From Schleiferiaceae bacterium (GTDB taxonomy: Bacteria; Bacteroidota; Bacteroidia; Flavobacteriales; Schleiferiaceae): 12,097 bases of DNA. The DNA lies in contig JALQUY010000018.1 of the NCBI GenBank assembly GCA_023260615.1, positions 7,362 to 19,458 of the forward strand, read 5' to 3'. The translations under genes and the position numbers were made by a program. Each line of letters begins with the position of its first letter. Position 1 is the first letter of the stretch. The notes under the pieces are model-generated. The model was not told the DNA's origin and did no database searches. It saw only the letters and a list, made by a program, of their open reading frames with translations. This document shows, piece by piece, positions 1 to 7,578 of the stretch.

Positions 1-467
1 ATATCAATGGCCCGATGGCACATGTTCCAGTCGGCGCCGATGAGGAGGTTGGGTATGGACCGCTGCAGCTCCTGCACGTGTGCCCAGAAAGCCTGAAGGA
101 ACTCGAGCTTGAAGGCTTGACGTTCGGGCTTGGAGGCCCCGGAAGGAAAGTAAACGTTTAAAACGCTAAAGCCGTCGAAGTCCACCCGCATAACGCGGCC
201 TTCTCCATCAAAGCGCGCATCGCCCATGCCGTGCACCACCGCTTGAGGGGCCTGCTTAGAAATCACGGCGACCCCCGAATAGCCTTTCTTTTCTGCCGCA
301 TGGAGCGAGGTCCAACATCCGGGGAAGGCGGCGGCCAAGGCGTCCGCATCATCAAAACGGACCTCTTGAAAAAGAAGAAGGTCCGCATCGGTGCTTTCCC
401 ACCAGCGGACCAACCCTTTTTTTAGACAGGCCCGAATGCCATTTCCATTCAGGCTAAGTATGCGCAT
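1..467 (-). CDS. xth: Exodeoxyribonuclease III-like endonuclease/exonuclease/phosphatase, partial
   Basis: This is the N-terminal 155 residues of an exonuclease III-type DNA repair nuclease; the C-terminus lies beyond the left edge. It starts at the ATG read from 467 (MRILSLNGNGIRA). Visible family motifs, in order, are N7 in the opening strand motif, the metal-binding glutamate in LLFQEVR (E35), SGVAV (about 64-68), the EGR turn (89-91), YFPSG (106-110, with the conserved Tyr) and GADWNMCHRAID (D146, N148, H151). In the family these residues bind Mg2+ and position the phosphodiester of apurinic or 3'-blocked DNA. The final catalytic Asp and His would be outside the window. QEVR and GADWN differ slightly from the usual QE(T/I)K and GDxN. 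The start is 6 bp after the stop of the coiled-coil gene, so the two are probably co-transcribed. The family call is firm; whether it is the main AP endonuclease of the cell cannot be judged. Confidence 0.88.
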   Translation of the reverse strand, partial: MRILSLNGNGIRACLKKGLVRWWESTDADLLLFQEVRFDDADALAAAFPGCWTSLHAAEKKGYSGVAVISKQAPQAVVHGMGDARFDGEGRVMRVDFDGFSVLNVYFPSGASKPERQAFKLEFLQAFWAHVQELQRSIPNLLIGADWNMCHRAID

Positions 468-473
468 GTCTGC

Positions 474-1352
474 TTAGTTCAGCGTCAAACGCGCCTCGCC
501 AATCTTTTCATTCGCCGAATACACATCCAAGCTGTAGCTGCCTGGAGCGAGGTCGGTACGAACGTTGAATACAATGCAGCAGCCGGTTGGCTCACCGTTG
601 AATTGAATCACTTGAGAAGCACTGTAGAGAATCGTCTCGCCATTCACCACCATCGTGCGGTCTTTGCCATCCGCTGCCAAGACACGGCCGTCAGGCGTGT
701 TGATGCGGAGGTACAAGGTGTACTCGCCTTTTTTCGCTACCAAGTTCTTGCCAATCGTCATGCAGGCCTTGATGCGGTTGGCCTTTCCTGCCGAAGCCGT
801 GGCCTTTTCAACGCCCTTGTTATTCACGCGGTAGGCACTTGCCTCGATGCTGCTAAGCTGGAGCTTGGAGGCCTTATCGACCTCAGCGTTGAGCTGGCTG
901 TTGGTCTCCGTCAAAACTTCATTCTTGCCCACCTCTTCCGTGAGATCGCTAGCGATGGAGTCTTTCACCACCACCAAGTTGGCATAGGCTTGGTTCACAG
1001 AATCCACCTGCTCCGTCAAGCGAGCAATTTTCTTGCGCAACGAGAAGACTTCGCCACGCAGGCTTTTGATTTGAGAAGCCGAGGCTGCATTGACGCGCTC
1101 CACCTTTTCGATCAAGGCATTCAAGCGAGCTGTTTCTTGAGCGATGTACGCATTCAAGCTATCATTCGCAGATACTTGAGCGGCCAAATCACGCTTGTAA
1201 TCTTCCAATTGGGTGATGAGGGCTGCTTTCTCCTCCTCCAAATCATTGACTTGGTTGGTTTGATTGAGGGCAAAGTAGGCCAGTGCTGCCACCAGGGCGA
1301 GCAGAATGAAAATAATGTTGCGTTGGCGTTTAGCGGACGATTCTTGGCTCAT
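474..1352 (-). CDS. Membrane-anchored coiled-coil protein of unknown function
   Basis: I do not recognise a named family. The 292-residue protein has a short basic N-terminus, one hydrophobic segment (about residues 13-29) and then a long, charged, heptad-like region (about 33-170) rich in Glu, Lys, Leu and Ala, which predicts a coiled coil. A compact C-terminal domain (about 190-292) looks beta-rich, with the motif GKNLVAKKGEYTLYLRI and a vicinal cysteine pair C258-C259. The topology suggests a single-span inner-membrane anchor with the coiled coil and C-terminal domain in the periplasm. Such proteins can act as spacers or scaffolds, but no role is shown here. It is the first gene of a probable two-gene unit with the exonuclease gene and is divergent from the ComF gene. 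An antisense open frame of 281 codons covers most of it and is judged a shadow. Confidence 0.85.
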   Translation of the reverse strand: MSQESSAKRQRNIIFILLALVAALAYFALNQTNQVNDLEEEKAALITQLEDYKRDLAAQVSANDSLNAYIAQETARLNALIEKVERVNAASASQIKSLRGEVFSLRKKIARLTEQVDSVNQAYANLVVVKDSIASDLTEEVGKNEVLTETNSQLNAEVDKASKLQLSSIEASAYRVNNKGVEKATASAGKANRIKACMTIGKNLVAKKGEYTLYLRINTPDGRVLAADGKDRTMVVNGETILYSASQVIQFNGEPTGCCIVFNVRTDLAPGSYSLDVYSANEKIGEARLTLN

Positions 1353-1372
1353 GATTTAAGCGTATTTAGCTG

Positions 1373-1380
1373 CAAATGTA
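1373..1380 (-). promoter_or_regulatory. Candidate Bacteroidota -7 element for the coiled-coil gene
   Basis: Read on the minus strand, these bases are TACATTTG, an exact match to the Bacteroidota -7 consensus TAnnTTTG. They lie about 20 bases upstream of the ATG at 1352, which would give a very short leader. No convincing -33 TTTG is seen at the expected 19-20 bp distance, so the call is tentative. The element overlaps the ATG of the divergent ComF gene at 1376. Confidence 0.4.
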
Positions 1381-2014
1381 CTTTTTCTGGCGCTCATTTT
1401 GGGATAAAATCTGGCCAAGGGCGTGTATTTCATGCGCTTGTGAATTGATTTCGGCCGAATGTACCCTTTGCAGCACCTGTTTGGATGAGGTCCTTTTGGC
1501 CCGTATGCCCGAACAAAGTACACTACCTCTTCTCGATTCCCTGGACTGCTGGCTGGATTTTGACACACGCGCCATCCAACGCCTCATGCACCAGCTCAAA
1601 TTTGGACAAAGTCCCGAGATCGCCCTTCGGCTCGGCCAGCTCTACGCCGCTACCCATGATGCACCCCATGTGGACGCCCTCATCCCAGCCCCCTTGTCCT
1701 GGCGTAGAAAATGGTCGCGCGGCTACAACCAGAGTGAATGGCTGGTACGTGGACTTTCTGAAACATGGGGTCTACCTATCTGGGATGTCCTACACAAGGA
1801 GCATCGCCCTCCACAGGCTACACTCGGTCTTGACGCCCGGAGTGCGAGCGCTCAAGGCGCATATCGCTTGAAGAGGCCCCTGCCACATGGCTGCCGGGTG
1901 CAGCTTTGGGACGACACTTTAACCACAGGCGCAACCCTGCAGGCGATGGCAGAGGTGCTGTACCGGGGAGGCGCCACCGAAGTGCATGGTGCCACTTTAG
2001 CCCGAGCGCATTAA
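1376..2014 (+). CDS. comF: ComF family phosphoribosyltransferase-like protein
   Basis: A 212-residue protein of normal ComF length. The N-terminus has the zinc-finger-like cysteine pattern of the family (C17-x2-C20 and C32-x2-C35, with extra cysteines at 22 and 29). Next come HQLKFGQ (72-78), the conserved LIPAPLSWRRKWSRGYNQSE stretch (102-121) and RPPQATLGLDAR (144-155). The PRPP-binding loop is WDDTLTTGAT (178-187), matching the type I phosphoribosyltransferase signature. In naturally transformable bacteria ComF acts in the cytoplasm on incoming single-stranded DNA; outside those its substrate is uncertain, and competence here is not shown. The ATG at 1376 is the only start that keeps the cysteine cluster with a short leader. 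The gene is divergent from the coiled-coil gene with a 23-bp gap, so its promoter must lie in or near that gene's 5' end. Confidence 0.93.
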   Translation: MYFFWRSFWDKIWPRACISCACELISAECTLCSTCLDEVLLARMPEQSTLPLLDSLDCWLDFDTRAIQRLMHQLKFGQSPEIALRLGQLYAATHDAPHVDALIPAPLSWRRKWSRGYNQSEWLVRGLSETWGLPIWDVLHKEHRPPQATLGLDARSASAQGAYRLKRPLPHGCRVQLWDDTLTTGATLQAMAEVLYRGGATEVHGATLARAH

Positions 2015-2015
2015 T

Positions 2016-2046
2016 AAAAAACCCCCGCCCGGAAACCGGACGGGGG
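2016..2046 (-). terminator. Intrinsic terminator of the large T9SS-secreted protein gene
   Basis: An 11-bp GC-rich stem (arms 2022-2032 and 2036-2046, one C/A mismatch) closes a 3-base loop at 2033-2035. On the minus strand it is followed directly by six T residues (2021-2016), the form of a rho-independent terminator. It lies 27 bp beyond the TAG stop at 2073. In the plus direction the hairpin is followed by GTGAGAG and has no U-tract, so it should work well only for the minus-strand gene. Its T-tract ends one base from the ComF stop codon. Confidence 0.85.
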
Positions 2047-2072
2047 TGAGAGCCTGCGTTAGGCGTTTAGGT

Positions 2073-5000
2073 CTATCGTTCGAGGACGATGCGGCGTACG
2101 CTGCGTCCTGAAGTCGTCTGTACCTCGACCAGGTAGACACCTGCAGGCGTCTTGCTGAGGTCGAAGGTCTCGCGAACCGTACCTGCATCCGCGTAACGGC
2201 TCACTTGCGTGATGACCGCACCCGTGAGGGATACAATTCGGAACTCCACATCTTCGGCATCCAAGTGGCTGAACTCCACCGTGAATTGACCTGCGGTGGG
2301 GTTCGGGAAGAGACGGAGTGACGTCAAGTTGAGGTCGTCCAAGCCTACCGTGAAGTAGACGGTGTCAGCTACAATTCCACAGGCGTTGGCGGCCACGGCT
2401 ACTGCGAAGGCAGGGCCGTTGCTGCTGAAGGCTTGCGTAACCGCATCACCGCCCTGGATGGCGCCGTTGGAGAAGGCCCAACCTACCGTGTCTTGACCAC
2501 TTGCATTCGCCGTGAACGAAATCGTCACAGGGTTCATGCTGATCACCGTGAAGTTGGGGTTCAACGTGGGCAGAGGACCTGCAGCCGTGGTGAAGGTCAC
2601 CGCCGTGCTCCAGCCGCTCGTCGTACCGTTACAGTTGTCCTGAACAATCACGTCGTAGCTAGTGCCAGGAAGTAAACCCGTCAAGGTCACTGTTCCAGAC
2701 GCCGATGCACTGACCGTGGTGCCTTGACCTTGTGCAAAGCCCGCAGGGCCGTACTCCACTGTAGAACCGGTGGCTTGGCTACCTGAGCTCCAAGAAACGG
2801 TGGCTGTAGTACACGCAGGGGCCGCAGCTGTTACGCCAGAAGGCACGCCACATGCAGAACACTGTGCTACCCAATTGCCAAGTACCTGGAAGGCCATCAG
2901 GCTGGTACCAGGCGTCCAAGATGCCACGGTATCACCAAATGGACCGACCAAATCAAAGCCGATTTCGGTAGACCAGGAACCTGGGTTAGTCACAATGACA
3001 CGCGCACTATCTCCCGCACAGAGGTTTGCCGTTTCGGTATAGCTAGAACCTGTAGTAAAGGGCGTACCGAAGGTGAAGATGGGCGTCCAACCGGTAGAAG
3101 ACTTCTGCTCTACCGTAATTTGACCTCCGTTCCAGCCATCGCCGTAGGAGTCAATCTCGTACATGGTGAACGTACAGGTGTTCGCAGGAGCACACAAGGT
3201 CGTCGTAACCGTTACAGGGCCTGCCCAACCTGAGAAGTCAGTAGGACCGCAAGAGTCACGCACGTACACATCGTACGTCGTGCCTGCTGTCAAGCCATTG
3301 ATGGTGTAGGCAGAAGTAACATTGTGCGCGATGTTGCCAGTTACGGAACCCGTGCCACTGTAGAATCCAGCAGGACCCCACATGACACAAGAGCCAAGTG
3401 GCGTACCTGGGCTGGTCCAAGAGACCACAGCACTTGAATTGGTCACAGTACCTGCGGCAGGAACGGGATCGGGACAGGTAGGAATAGCTTCCACCAAGAA
3501 GTTGTCAAAGAACACATCTGGTCCGTATCCAGAATTACCTACGAACTTGAAGAGGACGTCCGAACCGGTATAGCTCGAGGGCAAGTAGGCCAACTCGTTC
3601 ACCATAGTACCAGGAGTGGTCGTGCCTGCACCCGCACTGTTAAAGTTGGATCCGATCAAATTGATGACCGTATCCCACGTGCTTGACGTAACAGGACGTG
3701 CCAAGAGCAAGAGCTGGTCGTTCGGGTAGAAGGTCATGTACTGGTGACTCCAATCGAAGGACACTTGCGCATTGCTGGATATGGTAACAGGACGCGACGT
3801 CAACTCAGCCCAGTTGCCTGAGGCCCAACCCCAGAAGTAGCCGCGCATCGCGTTACCACCCGCTGCCAAGGCGTAGGATTGGAAGACTTTGGTGCCGCCC
3901 GTCTCATCCCAGCAGGACAAGGGGTAGATGTCGAAGTTTTCCGAGTAAGGCATCGCAGCGGCCAAACATGCTGTCGTAAAGGTCACTGGACCTTGCCATG
4001 GGCCGATGTTGCCAGAGCCACAGCTATCCGCTACCCATACCGTGTAGGTCGTAGCTGGGGTCAAGCCGGTAATCGTGTAGGTATTGCCGCTCGCCAAGGT
4101 CATGTTGGGAATGGTACCCGTACCTGGGTTAAAGCCTGCAGGGCCCCAAGCGACGTACGAACCCGTCGTCGTGGGTGCGCCATGCGCCCAAGAGATCAAG
4201 GCCGTGGTGGTGCCAGGCGATGCAGAAACGTTCTGGGCAGGCAAACACGAAGGTTGCTCCTCGTAGTAGAAGTCGTCAATGCCCAAATCATACCACGTAC
4301 CGCCGATCATACGCAACGCCACGTGGTTGTGGCCCGTAGGAACGTTGGGGAAAGCCACGGTGTATTCCACCCAGAATTCGGTCAAAGCCAAGGTGTCTAC
4401 TGCAGTAAATGAACCCGGATTGCTTGGCGTCGTCATGGTGCCCACGATCAGTTGGATGGGGCTCCAGTTGTACAACTTGTTCGCGCGGAAACGAATTTGC
4501 GCACCGTTGCCTTGCAAGTCGCCAAACATCGGGGATACCGCCGTCACATTCGTCGCTGATCCAGCAGACATCATCAAGTAGTTCGGCGTTGAATAGGCCT
4601 GAACGTTCCACGTCTGCGGAAGCAAGACCTGCCACGAAGAGCCTGAGCCGGTCGCCGTACGTGTCCAACATGAAGGAGGATCGCCAGCCGTCATCAAATC
4701 CCAGTTTTCATAGTAACCAGGGTTTGAGTAGTACGGAGAACACAACGTGGTAAAGGTGTATGGGCCAACCCAGATAGAGTTGCCATTGCCCGCACCCGTA
4801 CAGTTGCGCATCACATAGTACGAGTAGCTCGTGTTGCCAATGAGGCCTTGAAGCGTATAGGTGCTTGTTGTTGCGGTATCCAAGAAGCCTGTGCCTTGGG
4901 TAAAGCCTGCGGGGCCCCACTCAATGACAAAGTTGCTGCCAGCGCTGGACCAGTTTAACGTGGCGCTGGTATCGCTTACACCTACAATGCCAAGACCTGT

Positions 5001-6296
5001 AGGCTCAGGGCAAGTCGGTTGTTGTTCGATGTTGATATCGTCCACCCAGGCATTATTGCCCCAGTTGCCAAATCCAACCCAACGGAATTCCGCCACTTGA
5101 CCGTAGTACATGGCTGAGTCCAGATTGATCGTCTCTTGTACGTAGGTTCCAGGTGCATTCCAGGTCGCGCCGTCCTGAGAATCAAATGAAGCACCGCTCA
5201 CACTCCAAAGGGTATCCCATGTCGTGGATCCGGAAAGACGCGCCATCACAGCTAAGCCTTCTGTAGCCCATGTGCTGGCCAAGTGTGACCACTTGAATTT
5301 GACGCGAGCGAGCGCATTCAAGTTGACCGGCGCGGTGGTCATATACCCCGTTGAGTTAGAACCCCAGGTAGAGCTTCCCATTTGGGCCAATGCCGCACCC
5401 GAACCAGAGGTCGTCCACTGGGAAGTTCCACCCGTCAAGAAGAAGCAGGAAGGAGGCCAGTTGGTAAAGTCCTCTGTGAAAGGCAGGGATTGCGTGACAC
5501 AAGGCGTACAAATATTGATGGGGCCGCTCCAGTAGGAATAGCCATTGCTCGCTGCTGAACAGTTTTGACGTACGTAGAAATCGTAGCAGGTATTGGCAGA
5601 AAGGCCCGAAATGGTAGCCGTAGTGCCCGAAACAGTCACGGTAGTGCCCGTACCCTGCGTGAAGCCCGTGGGACCGTACTCCACTTCAAACGTTGAACCC
5701 GTTGAGGTGTAGGAGAAGGTTGCTTGGCTGGAGGTTGCACCGCCTGCTACCAAATAGTAGGGCTGAGGACATGCGGGAGGAGGAGCCACATTAACCGTGT
5801 AGTCATGCACTTCTCCGTAGCTGAACGAAGAACAGGATTCCGTTGCCAAAAGGGCAGACCCACTCCACTTACAACGCAAGCGCAGACGGTGGTTACCCGT
5901 GGTCAAGGTGGCCGGAACCACAATGGAATTGGAGTACAACACCCCAGCAGCAGGACCCGTCGCGGAAGAACTCCACAAGTGCTCACCTGCATCGTCAAAA
6001 TCACCATCGTTGTTAGCATCCACCCAAATGGCAAACCACTGACCCGAGTAGCCCGTCGTCAAACCGATAGACAACTGAGCCGTTTGTTGCACCAAAATGG
6101 TGTCTGCGGTGTAGTCTGCATACCCATTGGTGGAACAACCTGTTGCGGATTGGTTCACATTGTTCAGGGTAGCATTGTCAATGTAGTCACCAAACGTACA
6201 CCCAGTGGTGTAGAGGTTCGTGGTACAATACGTCTGGGCTTGAGCTCCAAAGGATACCCCCAAAAGGAGCAGCAAGAGTGCGTACATTCGTTTCAT
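2073..6296 (-). CDS. Large modular secreted protein: GEVED-like, FN3 and MAM-like domains, T9SS sorting domain
   Basis: A 1407-residue extracellular or surface protein. The start at 6296 is chosen over an upstream in-frame ATG at 6338 because it places a clean signal peptide (MKRMYALLLLLLGVSFGAQAQ-type, residues 1-21) at the N-terminus and removes overlap with the divergent gene. A GEVED-like domain (about 75-170, with WVDANNDGDFDD) is followed by five fibronectin-III repeats, each carrying a (Y/W)GPxGF motif at about 207, 460, 717, 973 and 1182. Between the first four are three jelly-roll/MAM-like domains (about 270-425, 520-680, 780-938), each ending in D(D/N)-x-hydrophobic and a Pro-x-Cys. 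A DSYGDGWNG domain lies at about 1040-1145. The C-terminus (about 1325-1407) has LFPNPTAGQF and PAGVYLVEV, typical of T9SS type A sorting domains. No catalytic residues are recognised, so adhesion or matrix binding is an inference. Confidence 0.92.
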   Translation of the reverse strand: MKRMYALLLLLLGVSFGAQAQTYCTTNLYTTGCTFGDYIDNATLNNVNQSATGCSTNGYADYTADTILVQQTAQLSIGLTTGYSGQWFAIWVDANNDGDFDDAGEHLWSSSATGPAAGVLYSNSIVVPATLTTGNHRLRLRCKWSGSALLATESCSSFSYGEVHDYTVNVAPPPACPQPYYLVAGGATSSQATFSYTSTGSTFEVEYGPTGFTQGTGTTVTVSGTTATISGLSANTCYDFYVRQNCSAASNGYSYWSGPINICTPCVTQSLPFTEDFTNWPPSCFFLTGGTSQWTTSGSGAALAQMGSSTWGSNSTGYMTTAPVNLNALARVKFKWSHLASTWATEGLAVMARLSGSTTWDTLWSVSGASFDSQDGATWNAPGTYVQETINLDSAMYYGQVAEFRWVGFGNWGNNAWVDDINIEQQPTCPEPTGLGIVGVSDTSATLNWSSAGSNFVIEWGPAGFTQGTGFLDTATTSTYTLQGLIGNTSYSYYVMRNCTGAGNGNSIWVGPYTFTTLCSPYYSNPGYYENWDLMTAGDPPSCWTRTATGSGSSWQVLLPQTWNVQAYSTPNYLMMSAGSATNVTAVSPMFGDLQGNGAQIRFRANKLYNWSPIQLIVGTMTTPSNPGSFTAVDTLALTEFWVEYTVAFPNVPTGHNHVALRMIGGTWYDLGIDDFYYEEQPSCLPAQNVSASPGTTTALISWAHGAPTTTGSYVAWGPAGFNPGTGTIPNMTLASGNTYTITGLTPATTYTVWVADSCGSGNIGPWQGPVTFTTACLAAAMPYSENFDIYPLSCWDETGGTKVFQSYALAAGGNAMRGYFWGWASGNWAELTSRPVTISSNAQVSFDWSHQYMTFYPNDQLLLLARPVTSSTWDTVINLIGSNFNSAGAGTTTPGTMVNELAYLPSSYTGSDVLFKFVGNSGYGPDVFFDNFLVEAIPTCPDPVPAAGTVTNSSAVVSWTSPGTPLGSCVMWGPAGFYSGTGSVTGNIAHNVTSAYTINGLTAGTTYDVYVRDSCGPTDFSGWAGPVTVTTTLCAPANTCTFTMYEIDSYGDGWNGGQITVEQKSSTGWTPIFTFGTPFTTGSSYTETANLCAGDSARVIVTNPGSWSTEIGFDLVGPFGDTVASWTPGTSLMAFQVLGNWVAQCSACGVPSGVTAAAPACTTATVSWSSGSQATGSTVEYGPAGFAQGQGTTVSASASGTVTLTGLLPGTSYDVIVQDNCNGTTSGWSTAVTFTTAAGPLPTLNPNFTVISMNPVTISFTANASGQDTVGWAFSNGAIQGGDAVTQAFSSNGPAFAVAVAANACGIVADTVYFTVGLDDLNLTSLRLFPNPTAGQFTVEFSHLDAEDVEFRIVSLTGAVITQVSRYADAGTVRETFDLSKTPAGVYLVEVQTTSGRSVRRIVLER

Positions 6297-6329
6297 GCGT
6301 GCGGCAGTTAAAAGATTCAAGCAGTAAAA

Positions 6330-7559
6330 ATGAGGCAAAATCTAGGTAATTGGTACTCCGTTCCCTCACTTGGGGTGACATTTATCACACTCACGAGTAT
6401 CATTTGGGGGTGCGCCCTACCTGCCGCACCCGACGGAGGCCCGCGCGATAAAGAACCCCCTGTCATCCTGGAAGCCAGTGTTACTCATGGTTCTGTGAAT
6501 GTTAGAGGAAACGAAATTTCATGGCGGTTTGACGAATTCGTCGTGCTGAGCTCACCCCAACAAAATTTTATCAGTTCGCCCCCTTTGCCTGTTGGAACGA
6601 CCTATGAATTGCGCGGGAAGTCCTTCAAAGTGGCTTGGCCCGAACCTCTTCTGGAGAACAGCACCTACGTTTTTCAATGGGGAAATACCATTCGCGATCT
6701 GCACGAAGGGAATGTCCTGAAGGGGGTCCAGTGGGTGTTCTCGACGGGAAATCAACTGGATTCGGGCGAAATCCAAGGCCGCGTCGTCGACCCATGGACC
6801 GGTGAAGGGGTGAAGGATGTCGCGGTATGCCTCTATCCTACCCGAAACCACTGGCATGGGGACCCCAACCTCAACGATTCCTGCGTCTTTTCGCCTGCGA
6901 ATTATGCCACCCGCACCAACGACAGCGGGTACTACACCTTCTCCTTCCTACGTACCGACACGGCCTATGCCATTCGGGCCTTTGCCGATGCCGACGGAAA
7001 CAACAAACTCAGTCCTGGGGAGTTGACCCCCATTGGGTATTTGGAGGACACCTGGCGTCCATGGGACAGCCCTTGGAAAGCCGACTGGGGGCCCGTGGAC
7101 TACCTTCCTCCCATTCTACTGATGGACCAAAAAGCCGTCCCGGACAGTGTGCTCGCCTGGGAGCCTTGGGGAGCGGACAGCTCCGGCACGTTAAAACTAA
7201 GCTGGACCCATGGCTGTGGTCCAAGGCAAGCTGTAGATGGGGAACTGTCCCATCCAGAAGGCCTGCCCTTCATCCTCCAACTCAAGGGGAAAACAGGTAT
7301 TTACGCGCAATGGACCAGTGACCAACCCTGTTCCGACCATACCGTAGTCTTAAGTGGTTTGCCTCCCGGAACCTACACCCTTCAAGCCGTGTACGACCGC
7401 AACGCGAATGGCACGCTCGATGCGGGAGACTATTGGTCTGGAGAAGCCCCGGAGACCCGCATTTTCGCCACGGAAAAAATCGAGATCAAAGCGAATTGGG
7501 AGGTCGAAACCCATTGGGAATTGCCCCGCAGCAATCCGATTTCTTGGGAATTTCACTAG
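6330..7559 (+). CDS. Ig-like domain lipoprotein of Bacteroidota type
   Basis: A 409-residue predicted lipoprotein. A hydrophobic N-terminus ends in the lipobox IIWGC with C28 as the lipidated residue, then the sequence APDGGPRDKEPPVI, which resembles the PTGGPKDxxPP opening common in a conserved Bacteroidota Ig-like family. Residues about 43-140 form a Big_5-type Ig-like domain (SWRFDEFVVL, ISSPPLP, STYVFQWGNTIRD). A second beta-sandwich, carboxypeptidase-regulatory-like, spans about 146-231 (GEIQGRVVDPWTG, then NDSGYYTFSFL and ADADGNNKLSPGE). A similar DRNANGTLDAGDYW motif occurs near the C-terminus. Asp/Asn-rich loops may bind calcium, which is an inference. It is divergent from the T9SS gene (33-bp gap) and convergent with the amidase gene (19-bp gap, no T-tract terminator seen). 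Its specific function is unknown; it probably sits in the outer membrane. Confidence 0.88.
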   Translation: MRQNLGNWYSVPSLGVTFITLTSIIWGCALPAAPDGGPRDKEPPVILEASVTHGSVNVRGNEISWRFDEFVVLSSPQQNFISSPPLPVGTTYELRGKSFKVAWPEPLLENSTYVFQWGNTIRDLHEGNVLKGVQWVFSTGNQLDSGEIQGRVVDPWTGEGVKDVAVCLYPTRNHWHGDPNLNDSCVFSPANYATRTNDSGYYTFSFLRTDTAYAIRAFADADGNNKLSPGELTPIGYLEDTWRPWDSPWKADWGPVDYLPPILLMDQKAVPDSVLAWEPWGADSSGTLKLSWTHGCGPRQAVDGELSHPEGLPFILQLKGKTGIYAQWTSDQPCSDHTVVLSGLPPGTYTLQAVYDRNANGTLDAGDYWSGEAPETRIFATEKIEIKANWEVETHWELPRSNPISWEFH

Positions 7560-7578
7560 GGGCGCTGCGCCCGCGACC

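Noticed and set aside
603..1448. Open frame of 281 codons on the plus strand, opposite the coiled-coil gene
   Set aside because: It is antisense to a gene with a clear membrane segment, coiled coil and C-terminal domain; its product shows no domain, signal or plausible composition beyond a His-rich shadow of the other strand.
3879..4412. Plus-strand open frame of 177 codons inside the T9SS gene
   Set aside because: The minus strand here encodes continuous FN3 and jelly-roll repeats; the plus-strand product is Arg-rich and without recognisable features.
6297..6338. 14-residue N-terminal extension of the T9SS protein
   Set aside because: It would precede an otherwise complete signal peptide and overlap the divergent lipoprotein gene; the start at 6296 is better.
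6336..6344. TAGATTTTG on the minus strand as a -7 element for the T9SS gene
   Set aside because: It has a spacer one base too long for TAnnTTTG (or mismatches the final G) and no -33 TTTG; it is possible but too weak to list.
7560..7572. GGGCG-CTG-CGCCC hairpin between the convergent lipoprotein and amidase genes
   Set aside because: The stem is only 5 bp and no T-tract follows on either strand, so a terminator call is not supported.
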